Source: Corynebacterium sp. MSK008 (lineage in GTDB: Bacteria; Actinomycetota; Actinomycetes; Mycobacteriales; Mycobacteriaceae). From it: a stretch of DNA of 64,000 nt. Location of the stretch: the NCBI RefSeq assembly GCF_030232585.1, contig NZ_JASPJX010000002.1, positions 186,001 through 250,000 on the forward strand, written 5' to 3'. Both the position numbers and the translations under genes were made by a program. The notes beneath the pieces were generated by a model. It was not told the DNA's origin, did not search any database, and saw only the letters and a list, made by a program, of their open reading frames with translations. Below are positions 1 through 9,246 of this stretch, one piece after another (position 1 is the stretch's first letter; each line of letters opens with the position of its first letter).

Positions 1-3000
1 ACGGACACCATCCGCTACATCGGTTCGCGCGTGGCCACGCTGCTGTCGGTGGGGCTGTCCAACCTGTTCGGCATGCCGCAGCTGGAGCAGGAGGAGAAGA
101 AGACCCTCGTGTTCGCGGACTCCGTGCAGGACGCGGCGCACCGTGCGGGGTTTGTGCAGGCCAGGGCGCGCGCGTTTGGTATCCGCGCGTTGATGCGCAG
201 CGTCGTCGCAAGCTCCGACGATGGAGGACAAGGTGAGGTTTCCGTGGCGCAGCTGCCGCTGCGGATCCTCGAGCGCGCAGACGCCGCTGAGGACCCGTTG
301 CGTGCGCGGTTTGAGCTGCTGCCCCAGGAGATCGCGGAGACGCCCACGTTCCGCGCGTTCTGGGAGAAGGACGCTGACGATGCGTCCCGGCGCGCGGCCA
401 CCGCGGCGGTGCTGGAGCGCCTTGAGTTGGACGCGGCGCTCGAGTTCGGCCAGCAGGCGGACCTGCCGCGTTCCCTGGTGTCCACCGGTGCGCTCACTCC
501 GCGGGTGGATGTGGATGACGCGGTGCTGCTTCAGGCGGCGGAAGAGGCGCTGTGCAGCATCGAAAGCGGCCTGTTCGAGGTGGTGGACGCCACCGACCCG
601 CAGGTGCGGCTGCGCTGGATGCGCGGGCTGTTGGAGCAGGTGCGCGCACGCGGCGGCGTGTACACGCCAATGTTCAAGTCCTACCTGCAGGACGACGGCA
701 ACACGTGGCGCCTGCACAACCGCTACGCCAAGGCGCGTGGCATGCGCCGGTTTGCCAAGGGCGGTGCGCCGGAGTTCCCGCGCTCCGGGCCGGCGGTAGA
801 TGACAAGGACCGCGGCGTGACCCCGCTGGGCAGCCCGCGCGGGCGCTACGCGCGGTGGACCTCCAAGGTGCTGGGGATCGGCACCCACGACGCGGCGACG
901 GTGCTCACCAACGTGTTCCGCGAGCTCGCCCGGCGCGAGGTGCTCATGGCCGTGTCCACGGACACCGGCGGCACGATGTACGCCATTGCATCGCAGCAGG
1001 TGGTGGTGGCCGGTGAAGGTGAACCGGCGATGTTGCAGTGTGGGGTGTGTCATGCACCGTTGGGCGTCGATAGGCAACTGCGCACCTTGCTTCAGGGCCT
1101 GCCGTGCCCCACGCCCGGCTGCCCCGGCGAGCTCGAAGAGGAGCCGATTGAGGCGAACTACTACTCGCAGCTGTACACCTCCACTAACCCGCGCGCGGTG
1201 GTGGCGCGCGAGCACACCGGGTTGATCCCGAAGGAGGAACGCCTCGCGCTCGAGCGGGCGTTCCGCGGCGGCGCCGAGGCACCGAACGCGCCGAACGTGC
1301 TGGTGGCAACGCCGACGCTGGAGATGGGCATCGATATCGGCGACCTGTCCACGGTCATGCTCGCCTCGCTGCCCACCACCGTGTCCTCGTACGTGCAGCG
1401 TGTGGGTCGCGCCGGGCGCCTCACCGGCAACTCGCTCGTGCTCGCCTTCGTGCAGGGCCGCGGGAGCATGCTGCCGAAGCTGAACCAGCCGCTGTCCGTC
1501 ATCGCGGGCACCGTGGTGCCGCCGGCGGCGTTCCTCTCCGCCACCGAGATCCTGCGCCGGCAGACCACGGCGTACTTGGTAGACACACTGTCGTTCCGCA
1601 ACAGCGGGCTGGATGTGAAGTATTCGCGCGACGTGTTCAGCACCCGCAAGGTCTCGCTGGTGGAGGTGCTCGGCGAGGACATCGCGGCCGGCGTGGAGGA
1701 CCGCGTGGACGCGTTTTTGGCCACGGTGGCAGGGTCCGTGGACGCGGCCACCATGGACGGGGTGCGCGCGTGGGCGTGCGGGCAGGGGCCCGACTCGCTC
1801 ACGGGCGAGATGGAGCGCACCCGCAGACTCTGGGACGGCGAGGTCAAGGCGTTCACCACGCGGCTGAGCACCCTCCAAGACCAGCTGAGTGCGCTGGATG
1901 CCAAGGTGGACCCGAACGCGGGTACCGAAAACGCCGACGCGGAGCTGGAGCGCGACAAGCGCAGCACGAAGGCGGCGTACCATCGCACCGCCAAGGACCT
2001 TAACGACATCCTGCTCGGTGAACACTGGATCAGCTCCATGGAGCGCTACGGGCTGCTGCCCAACTTCACGCTGTTGGATGATGCGGTGGAGCTGTCCGTG
2101 GTGGTCTCCCAGCTCAACCCGACCACCATGCAAATCGACCCGGACTCCTTCGAGCTCTCCCGCGGTGTGTCCTCCGCGCTTCACGAGCTCGCGCCGGGCA
2201 ACACCTTCTACGCCCGCGGCATCGCCGCTACCGTGGACGCGGTCGAGGTCGGCTTCAACGGCGCGGACATCGAGCGGTGGCGCCTGTGCCCCGAGTGCTC
2301 CTACGCCGAGCCCGTGCGCGAAGGGGCCACCGCCGGCGCGTGCCCTTCCTGCGGTGCGGACACCTTCGCCGACAACGGCCAGGTGCTAGATACGGTGCGC
2401 ATGCGCCGCGTGTCAGCGGAGGTGGATCGTGGCAATGCGCTTATCGACGACTCCCGCGACGACCGCCGCGAACTGAACTACCACACCGCCTTGAGCTTCT
2501 CCGTGCCAGAAGGCGGCCACGGCGGCAAGTGGTTCCTCTCTCAAGGCTTCGGCGCGGAGTACCTGCGGTACGTGAACTTGAGCTGGTTCAACCTGGGCCG
2601 CGGGCCCGCGATGAAGCGCATCTTCGCCAACGCAGAGATCGATGCGCCCATGTTCACCGTCTGCAACTACTGCGGGCACCTGGACTCGCAGAAGGGCACG
2701 AACTCCAAGTGGGATCACCGCCCCTGGTGCCCGAAGCGCAACGCCCGCGAGGAGGAGTCCGTCACCGTCGCGCTGTCTCGCACCCTGCAGACCCAGGGCG
2801 TGCTGTTGCACGTGCCGGTGATGCTCACCGCGGGCGACAAGGCGACCATCCCGTCGTTGACCGCCGCGATCAAGCTGGGCTTCAAGGAGGTTTTGGGCGG
2901 CGACCCGGACCACCTGGGTGTGGTTACCGTCCGCGTGCCGGATGACCGCGGCGGCACCGTCGAGGCGCTGCTCATGCACGACAACGTCCCCGGCGGCACC

Positions 3001-4422
3001 GGCTACCTCTCCCAGTTCGCCTCACCCGAAGACGTCCGCCGGCTGCTGGAAAAGGCGTTTACGAAGGTTGCGGAGTGCGCCTGCCAGGACGACGAGCGCC
3101 TCGCCTGCCCCGACTGCCTGTTGCCGTACACCCGCTGGCAGCAGATCGACGTCACCTCCCGCGCCGCCGCGGAACGCGCGCTGCGTGCGATTTTGACTAA
3201 CCAGGACCACCCCTCGGCAGAGACCGATCCCCTGCAGGTGACGTGGGAACCGCAGACGGAGGCGCCCCAGCTGGATCAGTCCTCCAACCTGGAGGTGCGC
3301 TTCCGCGAGATGCTGCGCGAGGCCCTGGAGGCGCGCCACGCCACCGTCAAGGACATCGCCAACGCCGGCGGTGTGGAGTGGCACATCACGTTCTCGTCCG
3401 GTGAGGAGTGGTCCATGCGCGAACAGCACGACTACGGCTACACCCGCCCGGACTTCCTCTTCCAGCACCGCCGTAACCCGCTTGTGCGGCCGGTGGCTGT
3501 GTACACCGACGGTGCCGCGTTCCACTTCAGCGCGCAGCACTACCGCTTCCCCACCGACATCAACAAACGCAGCAGCCTGCACTTCGGCGACAAGCAGATC
3601 CTGCCGTGGAACGTCACCGACGCCGGCCTAGACTGGTTTGCCCGGGAGACGACGTTCGGCGAGGCCGCACCGGCGTGGATCAGCGAAAAAGCGGAGAAGC
3701 GCACGCGCGCCATGGAGGGCATCGGCAACAACGAAATCGCGTTTTTGAAGGCCTCCCCCATCACGCAGCTGCTGACCTACCTGGCGGAGCCGGAACGGTC
3801 CTCGTACGCGCTGATGGACAAAGCCCTGCTGCAGATGCTCAGCACCTCCGTGGTGCCCTCGCGCATCCCGGGTGGGGCGCGCCTGACGTTCCGCAACGAG
3901 ATTCACTTCGACGCCGCTAAGGTAGGCGAAGAGATGGTGCTGCAGCGATTGCTTGTCGACGCACAGGCGCCCGGTTCCATCACCGAAGACAACTGGCGCG
4001 ACTTCCTGCGCTTCGCCAACATCGTGTGGCTGGCCAACAACACCGTCACGGTCGACGTTGGCGACGGGGATGCTGTGGGCGTTGGGCAACCGGAGGACGT
4101 CGAGAAGCAAAGTGCCGTCGAGGCCGCAGTCAGTGGGCTGTGGGCCGAGGCGATCGAAGAGTTCGAGGACGAAGTGGACGTGGCCGCCGCGTTGCGCACC
4201 CTCGTGGACGCGGGCGTGGCGCCGACCGAGGAGATCGGCGAGGAAATCGGATCCATCCCGACCGCCGTGTCCTGGACCGAGCTGCGCATCGCGCTGTTGA
4301 TCGAGCAGGACGCCTCCTACGCGGGCGCCGAAGCCACGCTTCGCGAGCAAGGCTGGACGCTGCTGTACCCCGATACACTCTCGGCAGAGACGATCCCGGC
4401 CGCGCTGCTGGGTAAGGAGTAA
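1..4422 (+). CDS. DUF1998 superfamily-2 helicase with Vsr-like nuclease domain (5' partial)
   Basis: The frame is open from base 1, so the N-terminus with the Walker A and DExH motifs lies upstream. About 1,473 residues are visible. The C-terminal helicase lobe has KTLVFADS near codon 35 and the arginine-finger motif QRVGRAGR near codon 466. Cysteine pairs follow (CPEC/CPSC, CNYCGH, then CACQ and CPDC near codons 1027-1040), as in DUF1998 proteins. Around codons 1100-1190 there is PDFLF, then VYTDGAAFH and INKRSS, which resembles the Vsr/DUF559 PD-(D/E)XK fold; this assignment is by eye. DUF1998 helicases include MrfA (DNA repair), DISARM DrmB and Druantia DruE. I infer DNA translocation plus cleavage in defence or repair. 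The next gene starts 4 bp after the stop, so the two are probably co-transcribed. Confidence 0.8.
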   Translation, partial: TDTIRYIGSRVATLLSVGLSNLFGMPQLEQEEKKTLVFADSVQDAAHRAGFVQARARAFGIRALMRSVVASSDDGGQGEVSVAQLPLRILERADAAEDPLRARFELLPQEIAETPTFRAFWEKDADDASRRAATAAVLERLELDAALEFGQQADLPRSLVSTGALTPRVDVDDAVLLQAAEEALCSIESGLFEVVDATDPQVRLRWMRGLLEQVRARGGVYTPMFKSYLQDDGNTWRLHNRYAKARGMRRFAKGGAPEFPRSGPAVDDKDRGVTPLGSPRGRYARWTSKVLGIGTHDAATVLTNVFRELARREVLMAVSTDTGGTMYAIASQQVVVAGEGEPAMLQCGVCHAPLGVDRQLRTLLQGLPCPTPGCPGELEEEPIEANYYSQLYTSTNPRAVVAREHTGLIPKEERLALERAFRGGAEAPNAPNVLVATPTLEMGIDIGDLSTVMLASLPTTVSSYVQRVGRAGRLTGNSLVLAFVQGRGSMLPKLNQPLSVIAGTVVPPAAFLSATEILRRQTTAYLVDTLSFRNSGLDVKYSRDVFSTRKVSLVEVLGEDIAAGVEDRVDAFLATVAGSVDAATMDGVRAWACGQGPDSLTGEMERTRRLWDGEVKAFTTRLSTLQDQLSALDAKVDPNAGTENADAELERDKRSTKAAYHRTAKDLNDILLGEHWISSMERYGLLPNFTLLDDAVELSVVVSQLNPTTMQIDPDSFELSRGVSSALHELAPGNTFYARGIAATVDAVEVGFNGADIERWRLCPECSYAEPVREGATAGACPSCGADTFADNGQVLDTVRMRRVSAEVDRGNALIDDSRDDRRELNYHTALSFSVPEGGHGGKWFLSQGFGAEYLRYVNLSWFNLGRGPAMKRIFANAEIDAPMFTVCNYCGHLDSQKGTNSKWDHRPWCPKRNAREEESVTVALSRTLQTQGVLLHVPVMLTAGDKATIPSLTAAIKLGFKEVLGGDPDHLGVVTVRVPDDRGGTVEALLMHDNVPGGTGYLSQFASPEDVRRLLEKAFTKVAECACQDDERLACPDCLLPYTRWQQIDVTSRAAAERALRAILTNQDHPSAETDPLQVTWEPQTEAPQLDQSSNLEVRFREMLREALEARHATVKDIANAGGVEWHITFSSGEEWSMREQHDYGYTRPDFLFQHRRNPLVRPVAVYTDGAAFHFSAQHYRFPTDINKRSSLHFGDKQILPWNVTDAGLDWFARETTFGEAAPAWISEKAEKRTRAMEGIGNNEIAFLKASPITQLLTYLAEPERSSYALMDKALLQMLSTSVVPSRIPGGARLTFRNEIHFDAAKVGEEMVLQRLLVDAQAPGSITEDNWRDFLRFANIVWLANNTVTVDVGDGDAVGVGQPEDVEKQSAVEAAVSGLWAEAIEEFEDEVDVAAALRTLVDAGVAPTEEIGEEIGSIPTAVSWTELRIALLIEQDASYAGAEATLREQGWTLLYPDTLSAETIPAALLGKE

Positions 4423-4426
4423 CACC

Positions 4427-6790
4427 ATGGTGACGTTTAGCCTGTACAGCGGGTTGGACCTCGACGGCGCACTGATGAAGCCGACGATGAACTTCCTGCA
4501 GAAGCTGTCTGCGGACCCGACGAACCCGTCGCTGAAGATCAAGACGCTCACGAACGCCGTGGACAAGCGCGTGCGCACCGGCCGCATCAACGACCAGTTC
4601 CGCGCCGTGCTCTTTGAGATCCGCGACCAGGACACGCACCACTTCGTGCTTGTGGACGTCGACTCCCACGACGAAGGCAACCTCAAAGCCGAACGGCTGG
4701 ACCCGGCGCGGCTGCGCCTGGACGTGAACCCGATCAACGGTATTACGACGCTGATCAGGGAGGAGCCTGCTGCGGGGGATGCTGCTGCGGATGTTGATTC
4801 GCGCGCCAAGGCCGAGGCGGCCGCGCGGGCTGCGCACGAGTTGGCGGCCGAGCAGGCGAAGGCGGTTGTGCAGGAGAAGGGGGTGGAGGCGGAGCTCGTC
4901 GAGAAGCAATCGCCCGCCCCGCGCGAGGTGTTGGGTGAGCTGACGCCCGAGAAGTTGTGGGAGGAGCTGGGCATCGACCCGGCGCTGACCGAGCAGGTGC
5001 TGGCGCTCGAGTCCGAGGATGGGTTGGATGCGTTGCTGGCGCCGCGGCCGAAGTGGGAGCACGAGGCTGTGTTGGCGCTGGTGGCGGGGTATTCGGTTGA
5101 GGAGACGCGCGACTCGCTGGGCCTGCGGAAAGTCTCGGCGTCGGAGGCTGCGGAGTCCGAGGACGCGCGCCTGTTGGCGGGCCTGCGGCAGGCGGCTGCG
5201 GAGCTGGAGTTCGCGTACGTGGACGACGTGGAGACCGAGTCCCTGCGCAGCGTGATCGAGTCCGGCAGCTTTGAGAAATGGCGCGTGTACATCCACCCGG
5301 AGCAGCGCCGCATGGCGGAGAACTCGTACAAGGGTTCCGCGCGCGTGTTCGGTGGCGCCGGCACCGGCAAGACGGTGGTGGCGGTGCACCGCGCGAACAA
5401 TCTGGCCATGGGTCGCGTTGCTGGGGCGGGGCCGCGCGTGCTGCTGACCACGTTTACGAAGGGTCTGGCACAGGGGTTGAAGTCGCAGATCAATGCGCTG
5501 AATCCGGTGTACCCCGAGGCCGGCGAGCCCGGCGAGCACGGCGTGTGGGTGGACAACATCGACGCCGTGGTGCGCAAGGTGGTCTCGCTCGGCTCTGTGG
5601 AGGAGACGGAAGAGGCCACCCGGCGCGTGCTCGGCGTCGCCGCCCCGCGCGTGCGCCCGTACACCGATATGGCTGCGCGCCAGGTGTGGGAAGGCGCGCT
5701 TGAGGCCACCGACGAATCCATGCCCCGCGAGATTGCCAACGAGGCGTTCCTGCAGGCCGAGTACGAAACCGTGGTGCTGGCCGGTGGCATCACGACGCTG
5801 GCGGAGTACCTGAAGGTCGTGCGTACCGGCCGCGGCACCCCGCTGAACCGCAAGCAGCGCAAACAGGTGTGGGCCGTGCTGGAGTCGCTGATGCAGACCC
5901 AGGCCATCGACGGCCAGCTGTTCTGGCCCACCATGTCTGCCGTGGGTGCGGAGATGTTGAACGTGCGCTACGAGCGCGGCGGCGGGTCTTTGTTCGACCA
6001 CGTGGTTGTGGACGAGGCCCAGGACTTCAACGCTGGGCACTGGCGGTTTTTGCGCGCGTGTGTGGCGCATGGGCCGAACGACGTGTTTTTGGCCGAGGAC
6101 TCCCACCAGCGCATCTACGGCCATCCGCTGACCCTGTCGCACTTCGGCATCTCCACCCGCGGGCGAGCATCTCAGCGTTTGACGCTGAACTACCGCACCA
6201 CCAAGGAAAACCTGGACTACGCGCTGCGCATCCTGGTCGGCGGCGACATGGAGTTCCTGGACGGTGAGGGCGAGGTCGACTCGGTGGGCGGGTACCGCTC
6301 CGCGCGCACCGGCCCGGCGCCGATGATCGTGACCGCCAAGTCCGAAGACGAGGAGTTCTCTGTTGCGGCTGCGTTGATCAATGGCTGGCTTGAGGAGGCC
6401 GAGCGTGCGGCCGCGGAGGGGGTGAACAAGGAAGTGCGCGTCGGCGTGATGTGCCGCACCCGGGGGCAGCTCTCCCGCGTGGTTTCCGGTCTTGCCGACC
6501 ACGGCATCGACGCCGTCCAAACCAAAAACGCTGAGTTGGCCTCCCACGAGCAGGTTTCCGTGATGACCATGCACGGCGCCAAAGGCATGGAGTTCACCCA
6601 CGTGATCCTCATGGGCGTGGGCAAGGAAATCATGCCGCTGCGCTTCCGTCTGAAGAACCTCTCCGAGGAGGACGCGCGTGCTGCCCTGCAGCGCGAGCGT
6701 TCGCTGCTCTACGTGGCGGCCTCGCGCGCCCGCGACGCGTTGGTGGTGACAACCGTCGGGGAGCGGTCGGAGCTGCTGCCGGAGGGTTAG
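4427..6790 (+). CDS. RelE-like domain fused to UvrD/Rep-type superfamily-1 helicase
   Basis: This 787-residue protein starts at an ATG behind AAGGAG at 4414-4419, 4 bp after the helicase stop. Residues about 10-105 resemble the RelE/ParE fold (NDQFRAVLFEI, then VDVDSHDE). An Ala/Glu-rich linker follows. The UvrD core has Walker A GGAGTGKT near residue 309, Walker B VDEAQDF near 528, a LNYRTT motif, TMHGAKGMEF, and YVAASRARDAL near the C-terminus. The helicase motifs look complete, so an active DNA translocase is likely. The RelE-like part may bind nucleic acid or partners rather than act as a toxin; that is inference. It is the second gene of the putative cassette and converges with the GIY-YIG gene, the two stop codons overlapping. 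Confidence 0.82.
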   Translation: MVTFSLYSGLDLDGALMKPTMNFLQKLSADPTNPSLKIKTLTNAVDKRVRTGRINDQFRAVLFEIRDQDTHHFVLVDVDSHDEGNLKAERLDPARLRLDVNPINGITTLIREEPAAGDAAADVDSRAKAEAAARAAHELAAEQAKAVVQEKGVEAELVEKQSPAPREVLGELTPEKLWEELGIDPALTEQVLALESEDGLDALLAPRPKWEHEAVLALVAGYSVEETRDSLGLRKVSASEAAESEDARLLAGLRQAAAELEFAYVDDVETESLRSVIESGSFEKWRVYIHPEQRRMAENSYKGSARVFGGAGTGKTVVAVHRANNLAMGRVAGAGPRVLLTTFTKGLAQGLKSQINALNPVYPEAGEPGEHGVWVDNIDAVVRKVVSLGSVEETEEATRRVLGVAAPRVRPYTDMAARQVWEGALEATDESMPREIANEAFLQAEYETVVLAGGITTLAEYLKVVRTGRGTPLNRKQRKQVWAVLESLMQTQAIDGQLFWPTMSAVGAEMLNVRYERGGGSLFDHVVVDEAQDFNAGHWRFLRACVAHGPNDVFLAEDSHQRIYGHPLTLSHFGISTRGRASQRLTLNYRTTKENLDYALRILVGGDMEFLDGEGEVDSVGGYRSARTGPAPMIVTAKSEDEEFSVAAALINGWLEEAERAAAEGVNKEVRVGVMCRTRGQLSRVVSGLADHGIDAVQTKNAELASHEQVSVMTMHGAKGMEFTHVILMGVGKEIMPLRFRLKNLSEEDARAALQRERSLLYVAASRARDALVVTTVGERSELLPEG

Positions 6791-7743
6791 GGCGTTTCGG
6801 GCTGCGCTGCCTGGTGGTCTGCCTCGTCGCCTTCGCGGTCCTCCCAGTCCGCCAGCGTGGTGGTTGGCTCCTCTTGGAGGTGCCAAAGCCTTCGCCCATT
6901 CGCAGCACCGCCGACGAGAAACGATGCAGCAGCCGATGGGCTTGTGAATTCGAGATCTGAGAGCAACGTGCCGTTTTGAATCTGGTCCGCATAGCGGTCC
7001 CGGGTTGCGTGGACACCTCGCGCGGCGCTGGGCAGAAGCTCTTTCCGGAGCGTCGAACCTGCCAGCACTAAAAAGCCGTCTGCGGTGCGTTGGCCCAGGC
7101 CCTGTACTCCATGCCGTGGAACGGTGAGTTCAAACGTCGGTTCTTCCTCTTTTGCTTGTTGATTCAGGGTTGTGCCTGAGGAGTGCACAGCCGACGACTT
7201 CCCCGCGGTCGCCTTCGGTTGAAACGCGGAGATACCCAATGCGCTGATGATCAGGTTGGTGTTCTCGATGAACTCGTCGAGCTCTGCCTGCGTCTCCTCG
7301 CTGACACTGCCGGCGGACGGGGTGTTGCCGTTCGCTACCTCATATCGGTCTGCTCTGATAGCGCGCTGGTGGAACGCGTTTTCCAGGAAGGTGATCTCGG
7401 TGGCACCCCAGGAGTCATCCACAACAACTACGTAGATGATGCGGTTGAAGAAGTCCTTGTCTTCACTGCGCGCGTGCTCGGCGGCGCGGGCGAACGCTAC
7501 CCCGTTCTGCCGTGGTGCGGTCTGCCCAATGTAGATCCGTGGCTTATCCGTCTCCGGGTTTGTGCCCACCAGAAAGTACACCGCCGGGTGGTTGAGCTCA
7601 GGGCGGCGGCGCAACTCTTCCGAATTGAGCTCGGTTCGCGGAATCGAATACACCCGCCCGACCCAATTTCGAATTGAAGCCTTGATCGGCCCGGCGGCGG
7701 TGCCGTCCATCATGAAAAGCTGCAGCGTCTTCGGGGAACCCAT
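6787..7743 (-). CDS. GIY-YIG nuclease family protein with DUF4357
   Basis: A 318-residue protein beginning MGSPKTLQLFMMDG, a typical start for this family. The GIY-YIG core is visible as AVYFLVG followed by IYIGQT (residues about 53-75), with a conserved arginine-rich stretch and a catalytic-type glutamate in ITFLENAF. The C-terminal third (FELTVPR onward, with DGFLVLAGSTLRK) matches the DUF4357 pattern, usually found behind GIY-YIG domains or at the end of restriction-modification subunits. It is convergent with the UvrD gene and overlaps it by 4 bp. I infer a DNA-cleaving accessory nuclease of the same cassette. No clear ribosome-binding site precedes the ATG, so a short or leaderless mRNA is possible. 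Confidence 0.8.
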   Translation of the reverse strand: MGSPKTLQLFMMDGTAAGPIKASIRNWVGRVYSIPRTELNSEELRRRPELNHPAVYFLVGTNPETDKPRIYIGQTAPRQNGVAFARAAEHARSEDKDFFNRIIYVVVVDDSWGATEITFLENAFHQRAIRADRYEVANGNTPSAGSVSEETQAELDEFIENTNLIISALGISAFQPKATAGKSSAVHSSGTTLNQQAKEEEPTFELTVPRHGVQGLGQRTADGFLVLAGSTLRKELLPSAARGVHATRDRYADQIQNGTLLSDLEFTSPSAAASFLVGGAANGRRLWHLQEEPTTTLADWEDREGDEADHQAAQPETP

Positions 7744-7813
7744 GTGGTTGAGCGTAATCCGAAACCCAAACCGACTCAGCTTGAGGTGACGGAGGTTGCC
7801 GATGCGTCGGCCC

Positions 7814-7832
7814 TTGCGGACTCCGCATTGCG
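7814..7832 (+). repeat. Partial copy of dispersed GCGGA-C-TCCGC hairpin repeat
   Basis: TTGCGGACTCCGCATTGCG, lying between the GIY-YIG gene and the small secreted protein gene. It shares the core of longer copies near 8683, 14973, 40384 and 57691. Only the first hairpin is kept here. Confidence 0.6.
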
Positions 7833-7934
7833 CCGTGTGGGGCCTGCCGAGATTCGACAGTTGCGCAGCGCCATCAGTTAAGCCGGGGTCGGCAATGCCG
7901 AGGAAAACTGTGGCGCGGGAGATAGAGTGTTCCT

Positions 7935-8321
7935 ATGAAAAAGTTTCCTCTCCTTGCTGCAACAGCAGCACTACTCATCACAACACTGTCCGCGCCTGCT
8001 GCTAACGCCGAGCTGACCCCAACTGAGCGGGACCAGTTCCGCACCGATCCCGTCGGGGCGATTGCTTGGCAAGCTATTAAGGGCTCTTCGGAATACGTGC
8101 GCGCCGATGGCAACACCATGATGGCCGCGTCCTTCTTCTCCATGACTTCGCCCGGGGAGAGTATCGGCCTGCCAGCCCTGGAGAACTGCGCCGAGCGCGT
8201 CGGCTCCTCTTCGCCGGCAGGCGGTGTGCGCTACGTGGCGGCAGCCCTGTGCGCAACCTTCGACCCGAATGCCCGCAGTCAGGTGCAGCGCGGTGACTTT
8301 GGCTACGCGCCGCTGGGTTAA
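7935..8321 (+). CDS. Small secreted protein of unknown function
   Basis: 128 residues. The N-terminus MKKFPLLAATAALL with an ANA-E type cleavage site near residue 26 is a classical Sec signal peptide. The mature part of about 100 residues has two cysteines (in ENCAERV and ALCATF) that could form a disulfide. I see no membrane anchor or known domain. A possible -10 (TAGAGT, 7923-7928) ends 6 bases before the ATG, suggesting a leaderless transcript. Its MKKF signal resembles those of the proteins at 37990 and 40499, but the mature parts are not obviously alike. Confidence 0.65.
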   Translation: MKKFPLLAATAALLITTLSAPAANAELTPTERDQFRTDPVGAIAWQAIKGSSEYVRADGNTMMAASFFSMTSPGESIGLPALENCAERVGSSSPAGGVRYVAAALCATFDPNARSQVQRGDFGYAPLG

Positions 8322-8544
8322 GCCGGTGCGTAGATAGGCAGATCGCTGCGTGTATGCGGCCGAGACCACCCTGCCAGCTTGCCCTCGGCGGAACGAACGT
8401 GCCGATCTGAAATTGAGGGCGCGTGCCTCCAAGTCGGAGCGAACGCACCGAAATGCGCTGTTTTGCGCTAACCTCACGGCCTATAGGAACAGATTCGGTG
8501 CGAACGTTCCGTAACAGCATACGGTCAGCGAGGAAACGAGACAC

Positions 8545-8670
8545 GTGGACATAGAGGCACTCGGCAGCTTTGTGCGCGCCCAGCGTAAGGAGCGGAGGCT
8601 GACCCAACTGGAGGTCGCCGAGCTTGCCGACGTGTCGGACCGGTTCCTTCGGGAGCTGGAGCGACCTTGA
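8545..8670 (+). pseudogene. Truncated HipB/Y4mF-like HTH (copy 1)
   Basis: A 41-codon GTG-started frame whose core, RLTQLEVAELADVSDRFLRE, is the recognition part of a HipB-like XRE helix-turn-helix. It stops two codons after the ELE that begins the last helix in copy 2 (14735-14960). The C-terminal third, with the conserved GKPTAEIGKV and LGYDLE, is missing. No hipA toxin gene follows; a dispersed hairpin repeat begins about 12 bases later. I read it as a remnant. Confidence 0.65.
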
Positions 8671-8682
8671 TGCGCCGGCCCT

Positions 8683-8735
8683 GGTGGACTCCACATTGCG
8701 GACAAGTGGGTACGCACCAACTGTTTGAGGGTGGA
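8683..8735 (+). repeat. Dispersed hairpin repeat, full-length copy
   Basis: GTGGACTCCAC, then TTGCGGACAA and ACCAACTGTTTG. The first stem here is GTGGA/TCCAC where other copies have GCGGA/TCCGC, a paired change that keeps the stem. It lies directly after the HTH remnant. Confidence 0.6.
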
Positions 8736-8828
8736 AACCTTTGGTGCGTCGATAGGCGGATGTCCACTGAAATGAGCACGTGAGGGGCTGTGCTCGCGCC
8801 GGGTGCGACGTAGGCTGCCGGGCATGGG

Positions 8829-9211
8829 GTGAAAACTTGGAAAATTGGGGCCAAGGTGGCGGAAAAGCACGTTGGGGGCCGGGTAATTGTTGGAAATCGT
8901 TTTGGACCACTCAAATGTGCTGGGTAGGAGCGTGTGATGCGGGCTGAGATTTGCCACATCGCCGTGCCACAGACGTGCGATGAGCTGTCAGCAAAGCTGA
9001 GCCCAGCTGCAGTTCGACGTGAAGTGCGAGGAGGTAGACAGCGCGGAATTAGCTGCAGGTGATCGTGGACCTGGAACCGAAGCACCCGGCCTCCTCCGCG
9101 TTGCGGGACATGGTCTGCGCTGCGGAGGAAGTTGCGCAGACGCACTGTCTGAGCATGTGGGGTATGCGTCTTGCGTATCAGCTGGTGGCGCTGGCGGGAG
9201 TTCACCCGTGA
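8829..9211 (+). pseudogene. Remnant of the MKTWKIG unknown gene (copy 1)
   Basis: From GTG at 8829 the frame reads MKTWKIGAK and HVGGRVIV, matching the N-terminus of the gene at 15119, but stops after about 32 codons near 8927. The 3' end reappears at 9065-9211 in another frame (VDLE, ALRDMV, AEEV), matching the C-terminus of the same protein. The middle, over 400 bp in the intact copy, is deleted or scrambled. No product is expected. Confidence 0.7.
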
Positions 9212-9246
9212 ATCTATTGTTTCTCTCAAGGGTGCCCTAGATAGGG

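Larger units (their letters stand above)
8545..9211 (+). repeat. Decayed copy of the HTH plus MKTWKIG-gene module
   Basis: This stretch parallels 14735-15925. Both contain a HipB-like HTH, then a near-identical stretch of about 220 bp (8683-8905 against 14973-15188) with a hairpin repeat and the CGTCGATAGGC motif, then the start of the same unknown gene. The last part (9065-9211) matches the 3' end of that gene, so copy 1 has lost the middle. The dld-gntR-TRAP block lies between the copies. Confidence 0.75.

Noticed and set aside
3628..5934. 768-residue minus-strand frame
   Set aside because: Ser/Arg/Ala-rich antisense frame across two well-supported plus-strand genes.
4130..6886. 918-residue minus-strand frame opposite the helicase genes
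   Set aside because: Low-complexity His/Arg/Val/Gly composition typical of an antisense frame in G/C-rich coding DNA; the plus-strand frames carry complete helicase motifs.
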